From: Leuctra nigra
Lineage: Eukaryota; Arthropoda; Insecta; Plecoptera; Leuctridae
Assembly: GCA_934045905.1 (NCBI GenBank)
Contig: OW203763.1
Span: 50,010,121-50,074,120 of the forward strand
DNA length: 64,000 nt
Reading direction: 5' to 3'
Below the pieces are notes generated by a model. The model saw nothing but the letters and a program-made list of their open reading frames with translations. It was not told the DNA's origin and searched no databases. Both the position numbers and the translations under genes were made by a program. Positions 45,201 to 53,060 of the stretch are shown in pieces. Positions within the stretch are counted from its first letter, which is position 1. Each line of letters opens with the position of its first letter.

Positions 45201-45661
45201 TTTAATATACTCCCAAACCACATTAGAGATCTACCATTAACTCAATTCAAATTTGCAATTAAAAGATACCTCATGAACAATAGTTTTTATTCGATTGACG
45301 AATTCGCCGAAAAAGGTTTCACCTAAAATATGTCTCCTTATCAGTTGTAGCTTTGAATAAACCAAGTGTAATCACAATATGTATCATTATTGTATAATAT
45401 TCTGTAATTTATTTTCAACTGTAAATGTTTCTGTAATATATTTTATTTTAACCCTATGGCGACTGCCATCAACTCTGTCATATTCAGTATTCTATTGAAT
45501 ATTAAATACCAAATCTAAGTTTGAATGTATATTATAATTCATTAGAATTAAATTATTACTAAAATAAGAGTGTCATATATATAGAATATATAACATGAAT
45601 GTACCAATTTCCTCGGAAGAGGGTCAAAGGTTACAAATAAACAAATACAAATACAAATACA
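42230..45661 (+). mobile_element. LINE (EN+RT, Jockey/CR1-like), nearly intact
   Basis: About 3.4 kb: roughly 140 bp of GC-richer leader, one long ORF (42369-45326) and a 3' UTR that ends in ACAAATACAAATACAAATAC at about 45660. Sequence on the two sides belongs to the same dispersed repeat family (TTTGAACCAAT left; GTGTGCAAAATTTCGGATCG right), so the element split that repeat. No ORF1 is present, so the copy is either 5'-truncated or of a single-ORF type. Confidence 0.8.
42369..45326 (+). CDS. LINE ORF2: APE endonuclease and reverse transcriptase (985 residues)
   Basis: Residues about 10-235 form an apurinic-type endonuclease, with NQNTQSL, CLTEHW, SIYRAPDGD, ICGDFNID and SISDHD as the metal-binding and catalytic blocks. 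A linker follows, then the RT (about 500-780) with ENYRPISMLPVFSKIFE, QHGFRQNRNT, DLSKAFDLVDH, CGVPQGSILGPLLFL and the catalytic FADDTSAIV near residue 700, then FLGVHID and SYGIEYWGNS. The C-terminus resembles CR1-like proteins (YNTRHKY; GAKLFNILPNHIR). The ORF is unbroken and all key residues are present, so this copy may encode active enzyme. The chosen Met is the first in frame; a start at NQNTQSL would also cover the domain. Confidence 0.9.
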   Translation: MRSADNKPQTLTIMNQNTQSLKNKIQSIEVFLENTQPEPHILCLTEHWFKSEEESKAYPFSNYINVSAYYRNTLTHGGSCIYVKNTLVAKEVKKLQSFSVDKHFECAAIELIDNVNKVVITSIYRAPDGDPAIFLSKLETLLRLVLKNNTTHLIICGDFNIDYISDSSLKNQLDALLNTFNMTVTTDEPTRITKTSATAIDYIITNLEDSLWDSEVIRSSISDHDTQIISIQWHNNQNISLKKPTRKYNKKNILRFKETLKQENWEDVYHSDLTINESYEIFHDKFLSYFNDAFPLKLTVPKKPWKNWITPGISISCVTLKFLHLLCKYNNDDSQNTRNFYKKYKKIYKRVLTSAKKMQIDKEIAQSDNKIKTTWNIIKRECGKDRKLDDNIKIIENSAVTVDPDILANKFNSHFINISNNLNKISRPSTKDTAQQILVESTPKTSNSMYLHPTADVEVHRILSHLKNKTSTDIDTIPCKIVKLSSKYISVPLAYLVNKSFETGVFPNKLKNAKIIPIYKSGIKTTLENYRPISMLPVFSKIFERIMYNRLLEFFSQHQQLCDEQHGFRQNRNTTSAIYELTNTILKSIDKNEKVMAIFCDLSKAFDLVDHKLILDKLEHYGVRGVAHKWFQSYLEERQQLVEIKYQNQNTGKLESHYSDSQLITCGVPQGSILGPLLFLVYINDLPLNVNVTEAQIILFADDTSAIVTAKNNTDLELAANHIVNLLNNWFIANKLLLNENKTNLVHFNNKGGDILNINSISRPLAFSDSAKFLGVHIDCKMKWEDHIQKLAKKLSSACYALRNISKIANLNTLKSVYHSYFHSIMSYGIEYWGNSKNNSLIFKIQKTAIRIIIKSNWRSVSIKSNLNSNVMIMPSCKETFQDLQILTMPSTYIYKVLMFVKCNPQTYVSTSHEYNTRHKYLIDVDKHKTALFEKGLRYSGAKLFNILPNHIRDLPLTQFKFAIKRYLMNNSFYSIDEFAEKGFT

Positions 45662-46141
45662 GGCTCTAGTTCAAAAACGATCCCAGAGACCTTATAGATT
45701 ACATTAGCATGTGTGCAAAATTTCGGATCGATTGGTTGCGCGGTTCGACCTGGGAAGTGCAGCCAAAAAAATATATATATATTAAAAATACAGAGAAAGT
45801 GCCATAAGGGTACCGTGGTGACGCTCGCTCAATGAGTGGTCCCAGGTGTATTTTTTGAACGAGATCATGTGATTTTTGAAAATTAACAAGAAACCGGTCT
45901 ATAATAAAGGTTCAATCGATGAACATATCAAAACTTTCCATGTTTATTGGGATTAATAGTTTAGGATTTTGTGGAGATTTTTATACAACTCTGTGACGAA
46001 ATTTAAGAATTATTGGCTTTTAATGACATTTTCGATAGACAGAATTTCGGTTCGAGGTGTTGCGCGTATCCGTGCTCGCTCATCTACGCGTTTCACAGAG
46101 TGTTTTCCTAGTATTTTTACACGGAGGGTTTTTATGGGGAT
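45662..46141. repeat. Dispersed repeats between LINE and gypsy element
   Basis: 45662-45840 completes the split repeat (ending GACGCTCGCTC). 45832-46095 is inverted relative to 29770-30010. 46105-46140 is a family B terminus (TTTTTACACGGAGGGTTTTTATGGGGA). No gene. Confidence 0.6.
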
Positions 46142-46276
46142 TTCATTCTAAGCTAAATATCACAAACAAATCCAGAATCGCAAACTCGTTTTTGAGATAA
46201 CCCTGCTGCAAAGATAACGATAGATTTAGGGGGAGTTGAAACAAGCGTTTTAATAGACTCTGGTGCTTCGTGCAAC

Positions 46277-49200
46277 GTGATGAGCAAGAGTGTTTGGGAA
46301 GAGTGCAAGAGATTGGATATTGAATGCACCTCAAAGCTCAGTAACCGCAAGCTTTACGGTTATGGTAATCACATACCCCTGAATGTTATTGGTAAATTCA
46401 AGGCAATTGTTAAAATACGAAGTAGTGAAACGGTTGCTGACTTCTACGTAATTGAAGAAGAAGAGCCTACCCTGCTCGGGAAGAAAACTTCAATGGAGGT
46501 AGGGGTACTGAAAATTGGTGCTGATCTGATTGCTGCAGTGAAAGAAGAGGTGGACTACGTGAAGAAGTTTCCTGCTGTTTTCGGTGATAAGATTGGAAAA
46601 TTGAAAGACTTTCAGCTTACTATTCCGATTGATAAAACTGTACAACCAGTCGCATTGTCAACTAATAGAGTTCCGTACCAACTTCGTGAGCAAGTGAAAA
46701 GGAAGATTGAAGAGTTAACTAAGCTGGACATAATTGAGCCAGTGGAGGGTCCAACTCCATGGGTATCTCCAGTAGTCATCAGGAAGAAGAAGGATGGGGG
46801 AATTCGATTATGCTTAGACATGAGAAGAGCGAATGAGGCAGTTCTTCGAGAGCGATTTCCTATCCCAACTACTGACGAAATGCTACAGGAACTGAACGGG
46901 AGTAAGTTCTTTAGCAAACTCGATTTATCGAGTGCGTATCATCAGTTGGAACTAGCAGAGGAATCAAGGCAGATAACAACATTTGCTACACACGTTGGAT
47001 TACACCGGTTCAAGAGGCTAGTATTTGGCATCCGATGTGCTCCCGAGATTTTTCAACGAGTATTGCAGCAGATTCTTCAAGGTGAAGAAGGAGCTTGTAA
47101 CTTCCAGGATGATGTGATTGTGTTTGGGCGAAGCAAAGAAGAACACGACCATAGACTGGAACGAGTGCTGAAGAAACTAGAAGAGAAGGGACTGACTTTG
47201 AACGAAGGCAAGTGCAAGTTTGGAGTCAGTGAAGTAACTTTCATGGGTCACAGGGTCACAAGCAACGGCATTGAGGCAACAGAAGAGTCTGTTGATGCTG
47301 TAAGAAATTTCCGTAAACCAGAAAATGCAGAGGAGGTCAGAAGTTTCCTAGGACTGGTGAATTACAGCGGTAGATTCATCAACGACCTAGCTACCATCTC
47401 TGAACCGTTGAGAGCGTTGACTAGAAAAGGAGTAACATTTGTGTGGAAGAAGGAACAGGATGCAGCGTTTGAAGAGCTGAAGAGACGATTAACTCAAGCT
47501 GAATGCCTTGGATTCTACGACAAGGAGAAGAAGACAACGGTAATAGCTGATGCTAGTCCATTTGGTCTCGGAGCCGTCCTGGTTCAACAGCACAGCGATG
47601 GACCCCGAGTAATTTGTTATGCGAGCAGAACACTAAGCAGTGTTGAAAGAAGATATTCTCAGACTGAACGAGAAGCGCTGGGGCTTGTATGGGCCTGCGA
47701 AAGATTCCATCAGTACATATACAATATGCCGTTTGTGTTGTGTACTGACCATAAACCCCTTGAGTTTATTTTCAGAACTAGGTCCAAGCCGAGTGCAAGA
47801 ATAGAACGATGGGTTCTTCGAATGCAGCCGTACACCTATGAAGTCAAGTACCGTCCAGGGAAATCGAACATAGCTGATCCACTGTCCAGACTGCTGGAGA
47901 AGGAACCTAAACCCGGCATTAAAGGAGATGTCGATGAAGAAGAGGAACATGTCAGGTGGGTGACTGAAAATTCTGTTCCCAATGCCATGACTGCCAGAGA
48001 AGTAGAACGTGCAAGTGACAGCGATCCAGAGCTAGTAGTTGTTCTTGAGAGTCTTCGAACAGGTAACTGGAGAGATGCTCCCCGAGGATACTGGCTGATT
48101 CGTGAGGAACTGTGTCCAGTAGGAAGAATAGTTCTACGAGGCAGACGGATCGTCATACCTACAACTCTCAGACGACAGGCTCTAGAGTTGGCACATGAGG
48201 GACACCTAGGAATGACAGGAATGAAGACACACCTCAGGACCAAGGTATGGTGGCCTAGTATGGATAAGGATGTAGAGGAATTTTGCAAACGATGTAAAGG
48301 TTGTCAACTGGTTGGACTACCAGATCCACCGGTACCAGTAACGCGAACAGAACTTCCAGACAAGCCGTGGGATCACCTTGCCATGGATTTTATGGGACCT
48401 ATGCCTTCAGGTGAACATCTATTTGTAGTTGTAGATTATTACAGTAGGTTCATTGAAGTAGAAGTAATGCGTACAATTACCGCAGCTAAGGTACAAGTGA
48501 AATTGGAAGAAATGTTTGCCAGATATGGACTGCCGAGCTGGATTCATTCAGACAATGGTCCGCAATTCATCAGTAAGGAACTTTTGTTATTCCTGGAACA
48601 ACTAGGAATCAAGTTGCATCACACTACACCACTTTGGCCACAGGCCAATGGCCAAGTAGAAAGGCAGAACAGATCTATTTTGAAGAGATTGAAGATAGCT
48701 CAGGGAACAGGACTAGACTGGAAGAGGGAATTAATAAGATATTTGTTCCAGTACCGAAATACTCCACACTCAACAACCGGTATACCTCCAGCTAAACTTT
48801 TATCCAATCGTCCTATCAGAACTAAACTTCCAGATGTTGACAGATGTTCAGGGATCGACGAGGAAATGAGAGACAGAGATCGAGCTAGGAAAGAGAAAGG
48901 AAAGGAGTATATCGATGAACGGAGAAGTGCAAGACCATCAGAAATCAGAGAAGGTGATACGGTGCTGGTAAGACAAGAAAAGAAAAATAAACTAACTACG
49001 CCCTACCATCCCACTCCATGCAAAGTTGTTGGTAAAGAGGGAAGTGCGTTGGTCATAGAAACCCCAGAGGGAGTCAGGTTTAGACGAAATTCAACTTTTG
49101 TGAAGAAATTTCACCGGACTGCTGAGGAGTCTGCGGTGCAAGAAATAGAAACGGGAACTGCTCCTCTACCTGCTGCTGAACCTAAACCCCCGGACGGGAA

Positions 49201-49294
49201 GGAGTTGACGGAAACAGCAGAGATTGGAACACCAAGAAGACCACAGAGAAATAAACGACTTCCAGGCTTTCTCCAGAAAGATTATGAACTCTAA
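46277..49294 (+). CDS. pol: Gypsy Pol: protease, RT, RNase H, integrase
   Basis: The open frame really begins after a stop near 46195 and includes the protease active site DSGAS just upstream of the first Met. Landmarks by residue: RT with a PTPWVSP and RLCLDMRRAN block (about 160-190), KLDLSSAYHQ, catalytic FQDDVIVFG at about 276; RNase H with IADASPFGLG at about 421 and TDHKPLE; integrase with an HHCC zinc motif (HEGHLG...CKRCKGC, about 637-675), DFMGP, HSDNGPQF and GQVERQNRS giving the three catalytic acids. A GPY/F-like tail follows, and no chromodomain is seen. All catalytic residues seem intact although gag is lost. It resembles the K02A2.6-type pol sequences common in animals. Confidence 0.9.
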   Translation: MMSKSVWEECKRLDIECTSKLSNRKLYGYGNHIPLNVIGKFKAIVKIRSSETVADFYVIEEEEPTLLGKKTSMEVGVLKIGADLIAAVKEEVDYVKKFPAVFGDKIGKLKDFQLTIPIDKTVQPVALSTNRVPYQLREQVKRKIEELTKLDIIEPVEGPTPWVSPVVIRKKKDGGIRLCLDMRRANEAVLRERFPIPTTDEMLQELNGSKFFSKLDLSSAYHQLELAEESRQITTFATHVGLHRFKRLVFGIRCAPEIFQRVLQQILQGEEGACNFQDDVIVFGRSKEEHDHRLERVLKKLEEKGLTLNEGKCKFGVSEVTFMGHRVTSNGIEATEESVDAVRNFRKPENAEEVRSFLGLVNYSGRFINDLATISEPLRALTRKGVTFVWKKEQDAAFEELKRRLTQAECLGFYDKEKKTTVIADASPFGLGAVLVQQHSDGPRVICYASRTLSSVERRYSQTEREALGLVWACERFHQYIYNMPFVLCTDHKPLEFIFRTRSKPSARIERWVLRMQPYTYEVKYRPGKSNIADPLSRLLEKEPKPGIKGDVDEEEEHVRWVTENSVPNAMTAREVERASDSDPELVVVLESLRTGNWRDAPRGYWLIREELCPVGRIVLRGRRIVIPTTLRRQALELAHEGHLGMTGMKTHLRTKVWWPSMDKDVEEFCKRCKGCQLVGLPDPPVPVTRTELPDKPWDHLAMDFMGPMPSGEHLFVVVDYYSRFIEVEVMRTITAAKVQVKLEEMFARYGLPSWIHSDNGPQFISKELLLFLEQLGIKLHHTTPLWPQANGQVERQNRSILKRLKIAQGTGLDWKRELIRYLFQYRNTPHSTTGIPPAKLLSNRPIRTKLPDVDRCSGIDEEMRDRDRARKEKGKEYIDERRSARPSEIREGDTVLVRQEKKNKLTTPYHPTPCKVVGKEGSALVIETPEGVRFRRNSTFVKKFHRTAEESAVQEIETGTAPLPAAEPKPPDGKELTETAEIGTPRRPQRNKRLPGFLQKDYEL

Positions 49295-49534
49295 TATGGA
49301 ATATGTGTGTGAAAGATTATCATATACATGCTTATTATTGTTATCATTTCCTCTCATTTTTCATATTATAATAATAGATATAGAAAGATTATGTATTATG
49401 ATTTTGTGTTACAGTTATGCGATTATGTGTCTCGAAGACGGATTCCATCGGTACATATTATTCATTGTAATATTCTACTAATTATGATATTCAGAAAGAT
49501 TTGATTATGAGTTCAATTGTGAAGAAGGAAGGGA

Positions 49535-49668
49535 TGTAGTATCCTACAAGGCTGTGAGCCGAGGAAGGATACGACATGATAGCAGGCGGTGAGCAGAAGA
49601 GGATGTAAGGAAGATGGCCGAATAAACGGAGTGAATTATTGTAGATGCACGTGTCTTTATTTGTTACA
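49535..49668 (+). repeat. Probable 3' LTR of gypsy element
   Basis: TGTAGTATCC to TTGTTACA, 134 bp, directly after a purine-rich tract. It contains an AATAAA near 49620. The TG...CA ends and position fit an LTR, but no partner is present in the window to prove it. Confidence 0.6.
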
Positions 49669-50151
49669 CCATGTAATCACCTACAAATCACTACACATGG
49701 TTAGACTAAGAATTTTTATTTTTTTATCGTACGTTCCTGACACATCGTTTATTATACAAGAACAATAAATTTACAAAAGTTTTATAATTTCACTGAAATA
49801 CACACTTTTTGGCACTTTGGACAGCCCTGGGGCCCAAAATGGCCGCCCGATTTTTTGAGGATATCGAAATTATGAAAGAGCGGAAAATTTCCTATAAGAC
49901 TGCCAAAGGAAAAATATGTATCACATTTTGCACTATTTTTGTGCTTACATCCCTCACTATTGAAGGTAACGTAATGTTTAACAATCTACCTACACAATTC
50001 TATTGTAGCCATCTACTGTATATCTACTCTTTTAGGTTCAGGTTTAGTGTTTACTCTTTCATAGATTTACCTTACCTACCTGAACAAAAAGTTTTTACAC
50101 GTTGTTCCTACTCTGTTAATAACTAGGTAGTATCTCAATAACGGTAAGGTA
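49669..50151. other. Intergenic, no supported gene
   Basis: A 105-codon open frame (49809-50126 +) starts in a dispersed repeat (CCTGGGGCCCAAAATGGCC) and continues as AT-rich sequence with no recognisable motif; I do not call it. Confidence 0.4.
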
Positions 50152-50368
50152 CACTTGGCACAACTAAATTTGATCGTTCAACTAACCTGATTGACTGAAA
50201 AATGTTAGATCGCACCATCAGAAGTAAGTCCAAGTGATCTCCTTGTCTCACTCTACGTGACCTCACATTTCAATGATAATATTAATAACAAGCTTTGGAA
50301 CATATTATGGAACATGACCAGTCAGTCATTCAAATTTGTTCACTGATCAATTTTTGTTGTGCTGAGTG
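50152..50368. mobile_element. TA-flanked MITE (217 bp)
   Basis: The ends CACTTGGCACAACTAAATTTG and CAATTTTTGTTGTGCTGAGTG pair imperfectly and are flanked by TA. The centre has CAATGATAATATTAATAACAAG, as in the copies at 21655 and 35954. Confidence 0.7.
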
Positions 50369-50799
50369 TACCTAGTACCTATCTTATAAAAGTTTTACAA
50401 TGTTCTGAACTAGAGCCGTAGTTAGATTCATGACGAGGCAGTGCAAGCACAAACTCTATAGTGACCGATATTAATTTGATACACGGATGTTTTGGATCTA
50501 GGGGAATGGAAGTTAATTATTTTGTTTGTCGGCTTGCACTTGTGTGCCATTTAAGTCAGTAATGTAAAGGAAGCTCAGCTATGCAATCAGCAAGTTCAGT
50601 GCTATTTGCCTTTGGTCCGACCATCAAGAATCTACTTTCTCCATCAGAAGAAATATTGTGTAGATACCTGTTCAAAACCAATTCGGAAAGCCCGAATCAT
50701 CGACAGCTTTAGAAGGTCGCAAATCTTTTGCTATGAAGCGCACAGCTGCTGAGACCAAACACCCTTTGCAAGTAGCTGAAATGTCCTTCTTCAAAAATT
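50369..50799. other. Intergenic, nothing identified
   Basis: No gene or bounded repeat could be supported in this stretch. Confidence 0.4.
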
Positions 50800-50955
50800 T
50801 TACTTACATGCCTAAAATCAGGACTGGTAGCTTACAAAGACAAAAAGGTGTCGGAGTTCTAGCTGCAAATCCAGGCCAAACGATGGCCTGGATTGGAACT
50901 CTGGCACTTTTTTGTCTTTGTAAGCTACCAGTCCCGATTTTAGGCATGTAAGTAA
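50800..50955. repeat. 156-bp near-perfect hairpin
   Basis: TTACTTACATGCCTAAAATC with GGACTGGTAGCTTACAAAGA pairs with the inverted right arm ending GATTTTAGGCATGTAAGTAA. Pairing continues inward (ACAAAAAGGTG; GAGTTCTAGC; AATCCAGGCC) to a very short loop around CAAACGA. It could be a MITE or a small-RNA precursor. Confidence 0.8.
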
Positions 50956-51155
50956 CCACACCCCGACACTTCACACAATAAGCAAAAGGTTCGTGTTTAC
51001 CTTTGATCAAAAATACCTAATTTAAAGTTTTTCCATACTTCACTTTTTCTGGAGCTGTGTTCTTCTAACACTAGTCCATCTGATTTTTTTATTGCTAATT
51101 GTTCAATAACATTTTTGGAAAGAGCACTAGAACTAGAGTAAGCCATGATACACGC

Positions 51156-51867
51156 CAGGGACCCGAACCGGAACCTAGAACCGGTATGAACCTTTATAAT
51201 TTTGGAACCGGAACCGTTATACTTTTTTCCCCCAAGAACCGGAACTCGAACCTTTATAATCAATTAGGTTCTTAAAGGTTCTTTAAGGTTCATTCTTTTA
51301 ATAAAAGAAACAAGTATGATTTAATTCTTTAACACTTGGATATTAATATTATGATATTTTCAAAGAATATTATTCGCAAAGTTGTAAAAAGTTTTATTTT
51401 TTGATACAATTTCTATTAGTATTTTTTGTAGACTTTTTTTAATTCTTGAAACTCCTTCATTTTCAAATGATGCTCGAGTTTTCAATTTTTGAATCTGACT
51501 ACTGCGATGAGAACTGCATTGCTGACAATTATGAAGCTCTGGCAAAATGAATGTTTACGCCGTCTTATGGAGAAAATTGCCGCCACTGTCTCTTCTGACT
51601 CTGAGAAATTTAGTCTGCGCACCATCCTGTGACTTCTGTGTACGCATATTACAGACATATTACAAATCCAATAATTCCATTAAATTTGACATAATACTGA
51701 AGTGTTATAATCTAGTTTGATTTAAAATTTGAGAACCGGAACCCGGAACCTTTATGCAGGAACCGGAACCGAACCTTTAAGAATATTTGTTTAAGAACCG
51801 GAACCGGAACCTTTATAAAGTAAAATTGTGGAACCAGAACCTTTATTAATAAAGGTTCGGGTCCCTG
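51156..51867. mobile_element. GGAACC-rich hAT-like MITE, complete (712 bp)
   Basis: The ends CAGGGACCCGAACC and GGTTCGGGTCCCTG are perfect inverted repeats. They are flanked by ATACACGC (51148-51155) and ATAAACGC (51868-51875), an 8-bp duplication with one mismatch. Both sides are filled with GGAACC/AACCTTTATAA motifs in inverted orientation. Non-coding. Confidence 0.9.
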
Positions 51868-51875
51868 ATAAACGC

Positions 51876-52574
51876 TGTCTCCTGCTGAAACAACACTCAT
51901 CTACTGATTTGCGAAGCCGAGATGCTTCTAAGTCCTACTCTATGCATTGCAGATAAACATAACATCCCTTGCCTGATGGAAACTGCTTAGGTGTGCTTAT
52001 TGTCTAGAGTCTAGACTCGACATCTGAGTCTTCACTATCTGTGTAAGAAAATAAGTCTAAAAACCCACACACATACTATACAAAAATATACAAGGAAGAT
52101 TGCTGGTCACGCATGCTCAAGTTGAACACATCAGGAACAAGGAATTTTTTTGGATTATCTAACTTTTCCTTGTGTCACGATACACGGGCGAGTCAAAATA
52201 TTGCACGCTCACGCACGGCATTTTTCTGACGGTGCACACTCACGCTTTAATTCGTGAGTCACGACTCAAGTCACTCACACGGTCACCTCTACTAGGTACC
52301 AACCTTCTACTCTCGTCGGAACAGAGATTGTTGTCTCCAGTTCTGCACATGATTTCTTTTTTGATACCTATATGAAACTGGTATAATTTAAATCAAAATC
52401 ATTTGTAGACTTTAGTTTGGCTTCCAAAATAAATATAATTATCATTGAATAAGATTATGGAATAATAATTAGTTACTTAGCAGAAAATAAGTAGAATTTG
52501 TTCAGCCCAAAAGTAGAAGTTTAATTGTCACATTGGAATTTATAGTAGATACTGTCAATATGATGATAGAGTCA
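51876..52574. other. Intergenic, nothing identified
   Basis: 52170-52290 holds several short CACTCACG/GTGAGTC motifs on both strands, possibly the remains of another TIR element. No gene. Confidence 0.35.
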
Positions 52575-53060
52575 TCGCCATCACAACCTTGAAGTTGGTG
52601 TTCGGATCAAACCTGTCCATCTGATCTAGGTGTTCAAGCAGGATGCGCTGCACCTCCCTGTCCACTCCCGTCTGCAGGTCGAATCACTTAGTCGCACTCG
52701 AAGTCTTGTCAATGAAGATGATCGGGGGAGGGGGGGGTGGGGAATTCTCTTTGGCAAGGTAGAACAAGTTGCGCACCATTCGCGGACGCTTGCCAAAGTT
52801 CTTCTGCATGAACTCTGAGCCCATCACACGGATGACCGCGACGGTGGTGTGATGAGTGAATACCTTGGCCAGCATGGTCTTGCCGCATGCAGGACGCCTC
52901 GTGGCGAGTCGATGCCGATCTGCTTGTACAGCTAGTAGTGCATTAACGACAGCTCCACGGCCTGTCTGATCTCCTGCTTCTGCATGTCCATGCCGCCGAT
53001 GTCTGCGTACTGCACTCCGGGCTTCCTGTCCGCTCCCAGCATGGGGATGGATGAATCAGA
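52575..53060 (-). pseudogene. Rpt3: 26S proteasome ATPase Rpt3 (PSMC4) pseudogene, partial
   Basis: Read on the minus strand, the pieces follow the order of Rpt3: [42 protein letters not shown], then after a deletion the Walker A remnant [43 protein letters not shown], a Walker B remnant IIFIDK, then after a stop [20 protein letters not shown] and [16 protein letters not shown]. The GGMD-QKQE and GPRMVR-like blocks separate Rpt3 from other AAA ATPases. Defects: two in-frame stops, a deletion removing the GPPG before CGKT, Walker B Glu changed to Lys, and an insertion from a G-run (encoding Pro repeats). It covers the middle of the protein without introns, which suggests a retrocopy. Confidence 0.85.

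Larger units (their letters stand above)
46142..49668 (+). mobile_element. Ty3/gypsy retrotransposon, gag and 5' LTR missing
   Basis: The element starts abruptly next to a family B terminus, just before the protease. It keeps the whole pol frame, a purine tract (GAAGAAGGAAGGGA, 49521-49534) and a short probable 3' LTR (49535-49668). No matching 5' LTR or gag frame occurs upstream, so this copy is 5'-truncated and cannot move by itself. Confidence 0.85.

Noticed and set aside
47101..47130. FQDD in gypsy RT as an unusual catalytic motif
   Set aside because: Variation at the second position and Phe/Tyr at the first are common in Ty3/gypsy RTs, so it is not remarkable.
49809..50126. 105-codon + strand frame
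   Set aside because: It begins in dispersed repeat sequence and ends in the flank of a MITE; no domain or splice context.
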